From Podocnemis expansa (taxonomy: Eukaryota > Chordata > Testudines > Podocnemididae): a stretch of DNA of 64,000 bases. Positions 58,023 to 64,000 of this stretch are shown here, piece by piece (position 1 is the first letter of the stretch; each line of letters begins with the position of its first letter). The stretch covers positions 50,467,893-50,531,892 of the forward strand of contig ML681989.1 of the NCBI GenBank assembly GCA_007922195.1. Direction: 5' to 3'. The notes beneath the pieces are model-generated. The model did no database searches and had not been told where the DNA came from. It saw only the letters and a program-made list of their open reading frames with translations. The translations under genes were made by a program, and so were the position numbers.

Positions 58023-58030
58023 TCCGCAGA

Positions 58031-58262
58031 TATCCGCATTATACCCACATCCGCAGATACAACACGGATATCTGTGAACCATTTCTTACGGATGCAGATT
58101 GGATACAGGTCCACATGTTATCTTCACAGAGCTAGAGCCCTGCAAATATGCGGATATCTGCATCCTTGGATACAACATGGATATCCGCGGAGCATTTCTT
58201 GCGGGTGCAGACTGGATACAGATCCACGTATTTGTATCTATGCAGGGCTCTATGTGGTCTTG
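58031..58262. repeat. Tandem pair of a GGATATC-rich unit (about 116 bp each)
   Basis: CCATTTCTTACGGATGCAGA at about 58079 returns as GCATTTCTTGCGGGTGCAGA at about 58191. The second unit is framed by inverse words AGAGCCCTGC (58132) and GCAGGGCTCT (58242). Looks like a small DNA element, partly duplicated, with GCGGATATC words. Confidence 0.65.
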
Positions 58263-58476
58263 CCAGTAACCCAAAGACCAAGAAAATAAGGTTTTAAAAA
58301 TGCAGTGATGGTAGAAACAGGTTCAATTCCCTCTCTGACACAGATTCAGTGTAACTTTGGATGGGTCGCACAGCCCGTCTCCATTAGCTCACAGGGATTA
58401 TGGGGATACATTTAATGAAGATCGTGAGGCATTTGGTTTCTGTGATGATATGGGTAAGGGAGGAATCAATACCTTT

Positions 58477-58880
58477 GGCTATGTCTACACTAGCCGCTTA
58501 GTCCGGACTAATTTAGCCCATGTCTACACTAGCCTTTGGCTAGCTTGAACTAAGAAATTTCTTAGTGTGAACTATCCAAAGCTTATTCCGAACTAACAAG
58601 TTTGAGTGGTTAGTCCAGACTAAGTGCTTAGTTTGAACTTTTAAGTTTGAACTACCGTGATGTAGACACGGACTAATGGCTTAGTTCAAACTTTTTTAGT
58701 TCAGATTAAGCCATTAATTTGAACTAGCTGTGCTGATTAGTTCAAACTAGTCGGCATGGCTAGTTTGAACTAAAAAGCCACAGTTGGTCCGAACTAAGCA
58801 ATGATTAGTTTGAACTAACCAGGAACTGCTTAGTTCAGACTAAGGAAGTCTGAACTAAGCTTTGTGATGTAGACATAAGC
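58477..58880. mobile_element. TCGA-palindrome MITE H (GTTCGAAC type)
   Basis: Left end GGCTATGTCTACACTAG, right end inverse GATGTAGACATAAGC, flanked by TTT and TTC. A second left end (GCCCATGTCTACACTAG) starts at 58516. The interior repeats AGTTTGAACTA, AGTTCAAACTA and TAGTCCGGACTAA words. Similar to MITE D. Confidence 0.78.
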
Positions 58881-59167
58881 TTCAATTTCATCTTGAAGAA
58901 ATATTTTTTATATATGTGGGCAGCAAACTTCCTATTAATAAAATTCACAGCAAGGGTCAGTTTAGTAGCACAGAGAATCATTTTCCTTCATGCTGTTATG
59001 CAAGCTCTCTGTTTAATAGCAATCTTAGAATCAGGATTTTGACATAAATTGTAGATGTTTAAGTTTATGAATGAGTCCCCTTTTCAGCAGAATTGTAACT
59101 CTTGGTTGCATGTGCTTCTTTAGAACAACCTCAGGCACTTGCTACCCTTACCTCCCATTTGAAGATA
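58881..59167. other. No gene seen
   Basis: AT-rich spacer, possibly ATP6AP2 intron. Confidence 0.4.
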
Positions 59168-59175
59168 ATATAGAC

Positions 59176-59359
59176 AGGGGTGGCCAAACTTGTGGAACTC
59201 AAGAGCCACACAAGTTGATTATTAAACCTTCAAGAGCTGCACTGAGGCATATAGCTATATACTTTTACCTACTAAATTGATTTGCTGATGTTCTCCCACG
59301 AGCCTCACTTCTTCATTCAGGAGCCACATGCGGCTCCCAAGCCGGTTTGGCCACATCTG
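59176..59359. mobile_element. hAT-like element (184 bp)
   Basis: Ends AGGGGTGGCCAAAC (one leading C probably lost) and inverse GGTTTGGCCACATCTG; exact 8-bp duplication ATATAGAC (59168-59175, 59360-59367). Confidence 0.88.
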
Positions 59360-59560
59360 ATATAGACAGCTGTAGACACTTCTCTGATTCATGATAGTAA
59401 GTCTGGCAAACTTCCAAATCCACATGGATTATTTTGGGTGAAAATAAAGCTGACTCAGTGAGTAATTAAACCTCATTAGACTGAGTATTTAAAACTAACC
59501 CATTTTTTTCTGTTCCACTCCCACCCCCACCCCCCATCTGTGGTCACTTATCCTCCTTAG

Positions 59561-59710
59561 CTGTCTAGACATAAGCATCTGGCCAAGGATCACTCCCCAG
59601 ATCTATATTCATTGGAGCTAGCTGGCTTGGAAGAGATTGGGAAACGGTATGGGGAAGACTCTCAGCAATTCAAGGATGCCTCTCGGATTCTTGCTGACTC
59701 CCTGCAGAAG
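59561..59710 (+). CDS. ATP6AP2: ATP6AP2 exon, third from last
   Basis: A 150-bp exon, phase 0 at both ends, with acceptor TCCTCCTTAG before it (after a C-rich tract) and donor AAG|GTAAAA after. It encodes [34 protein letters not shown] and [11 protein letters not shown], a helical segment of the luminal domain that I recognise as V-ATPase accessory protein 2 / (pro)renin receptor. The protein is needed for V-ATPase assembly and acts in the secretory and endolysosomal system; its ectodomain binds renin and prorenin. Earlier exons were not found in the window. Confidence 0.93.
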
Positions 59711-60282
59711 GTAAAAAGAGAGGCTGTAATTACTTTCTTGAAAATTCTGTCTGAATAATTCTAATGTGAAACCTGAAGAACAGTCCTGGTTTTATATTAG
59801 CAAGACACTTCTACGTTCTACTGTGAATTGCAACTCCTTTGTGTTGGTCTCACCAGCTTTTGGTTGGGTAAATTCTATTCCTCAGGCACTTATCAAATCA
59901 GACATTTGTAGTTTGGTCCCTCAGCAAGAAGGATATTGGAGGGACATTTTGGCAGGTCAGATCTGTTTGTGAAGGAGTCAGAGGGTGATATTAATAAATG
60001 TGTAAATTAAGTTATCCTGCTGAGTTGGTCTTAAACCGGTTACTTTGTGTTTTCAGGCATTTCTCACTTCAGCTGGCTGAAAATGTAAAGGAAGTAACTC
60101 TAGCCAGCAGAGTGTGGTTAGGTGCTGCTTTTTTTTTTTTTTTCCTTGCCTGTGCAGCTCAGCCATTTCCAAGTCTTCCAAATACCTGCTCCTTTACTAC
60201 TTTTCTGAGCAGACTGCCAAGTGTGGGTTTTATGTAAGCAAATGTCCAAGAACAGACAACTCCATCTTGCTAGTGTCTAAAG

Positions 60283-60450
60283 CAGGGGTCTCAAACACGC
60301 AGCCCCTAAAGCTATTTCCTGTGGCCCGCAATGACACGATTGTTACTGATATTTGCAATATCGTTGTATGGAAAGGTTTCAGTGGTGCGGCTATTGGGCT
60401 ACCGTACTAATCCTCATGCGGCCCTTGTGGTGACTTGAGTGAGACCACTG
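60283..60450. mobile_element. hAT-like element (168 bp) in an ATP6AP2 intron
   Basis: Ends CAGGGGTCTCAAACACG and inverse TTGAGTGAGACCACTG; exact 8-bp duplication GTCTAAAG (60275-60282, 60451-60458). Confidence 0.93.
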
Positions 60451-60888
60451 GTCTAAAGCCTGGTGCCAAAATACAGTCAGGTAAAATACTGGAGCATTAA
60501 ATCAAACTGTAATTTTCTGTAAAGTATTTCCCTTTATTTATAGAAGTCTAGCATGTCTGTCAAATGTACATATTTGATTAGAATTTCTCTCTAGCATAGG
60601 AATCTTAGGTTAAGTACAGACCTGGGGAAACAGATAGCCCAGCCTTGTCTTGGGTCATGTGTAGCCAAAGGAGGCCAGTGACAAACTCTTAAGATCCTGG
60701 ACAACTGTCTAATTTTCTATAAGGAAGCTGTCTAAATCAGTTCACAGCTAGTACTATGCAATCACTGACAACTTCCTTGATTTCCCTCACATTGTTCAGA
60801 TGTGCTGCCTTGGTGCAGCTCTTATTACTAAAGCTGATGCTCTTGGACATTGAACACATCTGAAACTAAGCTATTGTTGCTCTTTCAG

Positions 60889-61005
60889 TTTGCAGATGAG
60901 ATGTATAATCTCTATGGCGGGAATGCAGTAGTAGAGTTGGTGACTGCAAAGACATTTGATAATCCTCTTGTGAGGAAAAGTCGATCCATTCTTCAGAATT
61001 CACAG
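60889..61005 (+). CDS. ATP6AP2: ATP6AP2 exon, second from last
   Basis: A 117-bp exon, phase 0, with acceptor TTGCTCTTTCAG and donor CAG|GTATTG. It encodes [18 protein letters not shown] and [21 protein letters not shown] is the equivalent of the RKTR furin-type site by which the mammalian protein is cut into a soluble ectodomain and a membrane stub, so processing is probably conserved. The intron before it is about 1.18 kb and holds one small hAT element. Confidence 0.94.
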
Positions 61006-61384
61006 GTATTGAATGTGTTTTAAAACCCTGTTGTTAAAACTGTAAATAGTCTGTATCACTCTAAATTATGTAGAACTAGAATATTGACTCAAGTTGCACC
61101 CTTTTAAACTTTTAGCAGCATAGATGCTAGGCATGACAGCACAAACCCAGAAGTAAACTGACCCTAAGTCATGATTTCCTAATGCCAGTTGCTTAAATGC
61201 ATTAAGTGTTTAATGCCAGTAATTCCAGAATTGTCTATACAAAGTGTCCATCTCTTAGTAGGGCAACCTGAACACCAGCGTAATCGAGCTATGTTCTGCA
61301 TGAAGGCTGACTTCAGGAGCATTGAGACTACTGGCCTCCAAGTATCTCACTTCTTTAAACCATACTTTCCTTCTTTCACTGCAG

Positions 61385-61579
61385 AGCAATGTAAATACTT
61401 CATACAACACAGGATATCCATACAACTACAACTATGCTGTGGTCTTCAACATAATTCTGTGGCTCATGATAGGCCTTGCATTAGCTGTGATTGTCATCTC
61501 CTACAACCTCTGGAACATGGATCCCGGCTATGACAGCATTATTTACAGGATGACAAATCAGAAGATAAGAATGGATTGA
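61385..61579 (+). CDS. ATP6AP2: ATP6AP2 last coding exon
   Basis: Acceptor TTCTTTCACTGCAG, then 64 codons and TGA. It encodes the juxtamembrane segment ([18 protein letters not shown]), one transmembrane helix ([19 protein letters not shown]) and the cytoplasmic tail, which contains [13 protein letters not shown] and ends NQKIRMD. The tail matches the mammalian tail as I know it, with its Tyr-based sorting motif and basic end; the juxtamembrane part is more variable. The membrane stub is the part tied to the V-ATPase V0 sector. No defects seen. Confidence 0.96.
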   Translation, partial: SNVNTSYNTGYPYNYNYAVVFNIILWLMIGLALAVIVISYNLWNMDPGYDSIIYRMTNQKIRMD

Positions 61580-62455
61580 ACTTCAGTTTATTCCAGTCCA
61601 AGAAAAGGAGTATGGCCTCTTCCAAAGTGTATTAATATTAATATTTTGGCATAACTAAATGTGGATTTCTTTAAAGGTGCTTTTATTTCTCTAATGATCC
61701 CTTGTGTTTTCTTTCAGCTCTCTTTGGATGTGAGTAGTACTAGCATAGTGGACTGAAAGCTGGATCAGCCTGCTATAAAAACATGACCTAATTATTACTA
61801 AAACTATACAACTTCATTACATTTTGGTGATGCAATTAATTCTAGAAATGTTCTGTATTGCTTGTGACTAAACATGTGAAACCAATGCACTGAAAGGACA
61901 GCAGCTTTCTGATTTTAAACTTTTTACACTGGAGGGTTAGAAACTGTTAAGTTGTGTTATAAATTATGAACCAGATGTAAATGTTTGATGTAAATATTTC
62001 TAATGGTACATGTAGTGTTCAGGGAAAAAAAGATTATAGTCCTGTTCATGTACACCTTAAACTTGGAAAGGGTTCCACTGGTTGAAACAGTATTTAGATT
62101 TTTTTTTGGTCACCATGACCCATAACCAAAAGGCATCCTGGTGTAGATCTTAACCTCAGCTTACTGTGTCATTTAAAAGAAATGCAGAGAGAGGATGGTT
62201 AAGACCACTTATGTCATTGATCTATAGGGTGAGGAAACTCCAAATATAAAAACACTTGAGTGCTTGAAGTTTGTCATATAGTGTAGAGCCTGTATTATGA
62301 TTCTAATTATTTTCATGTATGTCAATAGTTTGAAACTACGGAACATTCAGCTTGTTTGATGGTGAAAGTGGACCAATAACTGGCACTTACCAATACTTCA
62401 TTTTTATTACCCATGTACTTCAACCATTCAATAAACAAGTAACATTTGCTCTAGA
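61580..62455 (+). other. ATP6AP2: ATP6AP2 3' UTR
   Basis: About 875 bases from the stop to just beyond the poly(A) signal AATAAA at 62430-62435, followed by a GT/T-rich stretch (TTTGCTCTAGAGTTC, TTTTTTTT). No repeat recognised in it. The exact cleavage site is not visible. Confidence 0.75.
62430..62435 (+). terminator. ATP6AP2: Poly(A) signal of ATP6AP2
   Basis: Canonical AATAAA about 850 bases after the stop codon. Also AT-rich upstream. Earlier AATAAA-like words are absent or weaker. Confidence 0.75.
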
Positions 62456-63899
62456 GTTCATTTTTTTTCATACAAAATTCCCTCAAGCCATAGTCCTAAC
62501 TCAGTTTTACATTGGAAAAACTTAAGCTAAACCAAACAAATGCAGAAGGTTAGGTGTCTCTAATGACATTAGACCATCTTCTAAAAAGAAATTGGTTTGG
62601 TTTCTCCAGTCTGTAAAATATGAGAATAATACTGACCCCCTTTTTGTAGAGTATTTTACATGCATCAATCTCAAAGTGCTTTGAAAGCTAATACCTAAAG
62701 GCTTTCACAGGCCCACTGTAATCTGTTAAAAGCTACTCCTCTGTTTTCTGTGGTATTTGTGAAACTTTTAAACTAGTAGATAAAAGCCCCAGCTGTTGCA
62801 CAGGTATAGCAAGTGGTGTAAGTAATCTACAATTTGGGCTCTGAATTTAATTTTTCCTTAGGCTGCTGTGATCAGTAAGCGTAGTTGCCTTCTTGGCACT
62901 GTATATGGGTAAAGCTTCCAGTGGTACTAGTATTAGTTCTACCACAACTTGGTATGAATGGCAACTGTTCACTTCTAATTCATGGACCAAATTATTTCAG
63001 GAAGTGTAGGTACCAGTATGCCTGTGCAGTAGTTGCCCATGCAAATGCTGTTTTGAGACCCTCCAGCAACAAACTGTCTATTGATTTTGGCTGCCCCTAG
63101 TTTGTCTACTTAACTGGACTATTGTCAGATGAAAAAGCCTACTTATCCTGTAATGGAAAACCATCAGTTTAATGTTTAACTTAATTTTATGGTACTCTTA
63201 GAAAACAAATGAGCATATAGTCAGACTTAAATATTGATTTTTTTCTAAGATGTGTAAAACACTATATTATTCTCAACTGATCAAAGAAAAAAAAACCTTT
63301 ATCTGTACAGTTTTTTTAGCCAGTTATGAGTCAGTGGAGAGGGTGTTGCCCAGTATAGCAATTTCAATAGTTTTGCAATAATATCTAATAATGGAAATTC
63401 CAAGTATTTTGGCCATTTACAAAGTGCATTTGGTTAAAGAAAGTCTCTATACTCTTTAGCTATAGATAATCAGTAAGTCAAAGGATGGACAGAGCTGTCA
63501 TTTTAACAAAATAGGGCTGAAAGAAGCAGCCTTGCAGTAATAAAGAATTGGAAATCAAAGTAAGCTGGCAACTAATTGTATATTTTTTAAACAGAACTTG
63601 CAACTCCAACTTTCTACTGTCCAGCAAGTGATACTCTTGTTCCCAGTCTGGTTCTGAAAGGTGTCAGTTGGAGTAAAGTATGTCAGTTACAGCAGCAAGG
63701 CAGTCTACTTCAATGGACATAGTGATGCAGGCTTTTCTAAACTTTTTAATAGGTGGTAAGCATGTACTGAATTCAGCATCATAGTCTTTTTGAATACTAA
63801 ATCTCAAATTTAAATTGGCATCAACTACACAAGTACTATAATCAGAGCCCATTAGCTTAAATCTGTCTGCCATGGACATGTCCTCCTTTTTCCATTTTG
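62456..63899. other. No gene seen downstream of ATP6AP2
   Basis: AT-rich intergenic sequence. TCTCAAAGTGCTTTGAAAGC at 62669 recalls a MIR-like core but is too short to call. Confidence 0.5.
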
Positions 63900-64000
63900 G
63901 TTCTAGTTTGGGCAATGAGATCCCAAAGCCTGAAAAGAAGGACAAGGAAGTATGAAAAGGAGGACAATGAAGCACACATGGAGAAAATGTAATATTCTTC
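63900..64000 (+). mobile_element. Partial copy of the 54.2-kb nested hAT-like element, cut by the window edge
   Basis: CCTGAAAAGAAGGACAAGGA, then ATGGAGAAAATGTAATATTC follow 54215-54292 closely (CCTGGAAAGGAGGACAGGGA, ATGGAGAAAATGTAGTTTAA). Left end near AATGAGATCCCAAAG is diverged. Confidence 0.7.

Overview
The window is vertebrate nuclear DNA, most likely from a reptile and probably a turtle. It holds one recognisable host gene (the last three exons of ATP6AP2), CR1 LINEs, Penelope-like elements (PLEs), a DIRS retrotransposon, many hAT-type short DNA elements, MIR-like SINEs and microsatellites, with two assembly gaps (400 N at 6794-7193 and 10 N at 49980-49989). I see no bacterial, phage or CRISPR features. 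The turtle call, perhaps softshell, rests on the repeat mix and is an inference.

Layout. 1-3.1 kb: a minus-strand PLE, a second short PLE inserted at its 5' end, and a hAT-like element inside it. 5.2-8.85 kb: a minus-strand CR1 broken by two palindrome-rich MITEs and the 400-N gap. 9.2-9.9 kb: a hAT-like element. 12.6-15.3 kb: nested MITEs and two CR1 fragments. 17.9-21.8 kb: two PLEs, one with a long open reverse transcriptase frame that carries an in-frame hAT insertion. 22.6-29.4 kb: a nearly complete but decayed DIRS element on the minus strand (gag, RT, RNase H, tyrosine recombinase), split by an LTR of about 1 kb and by a 777-bp MITE. 29.4-47 kb: mostly gene-free DNA with MITEs, three tiny hairpin PLE insertions, MIRs and GC-rich hAT-like elements. 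47.5-56.4 kb: two related CR1-type copies. 53.5-58.0 kb: two inverted copies of one 1.6-kb hAT-like element, one carrying a third element. 59.56-62.44 kb: ATP6AP2 terminal exons and 3' UTR. 62.5-64 kb: gene-free, ending in another partial hAT copy.

The ATP6AP2 exons are intact, in phase, with consensus splice sites, and encode the furin-like site, the transmembrane helix and the conserved cytoplasmic tail of the (pro)renin receptor / V-ATPase accessory protein 2. I could not find its earlier exons; they should lie to the left, in or beyond the repeat-rich stretch.

The most unusual pattern is a set of at least eight short non-autonomous elements that share ends like GGCTATGTCTACAC or GGSTGTGTTCACAC. 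The clearest ones have 3-bp target duplications. Their interiors are built from many copies of a short palindrome with a TCGA core (TTTCGAAA, GTTCGAAC, AAGTCGACTT, ATTTCGAAAT), a different word in each subfamily. I do not know whether this has been described. Nearly all boundaries were set by matching inverted ends to target-site duplications by eye.
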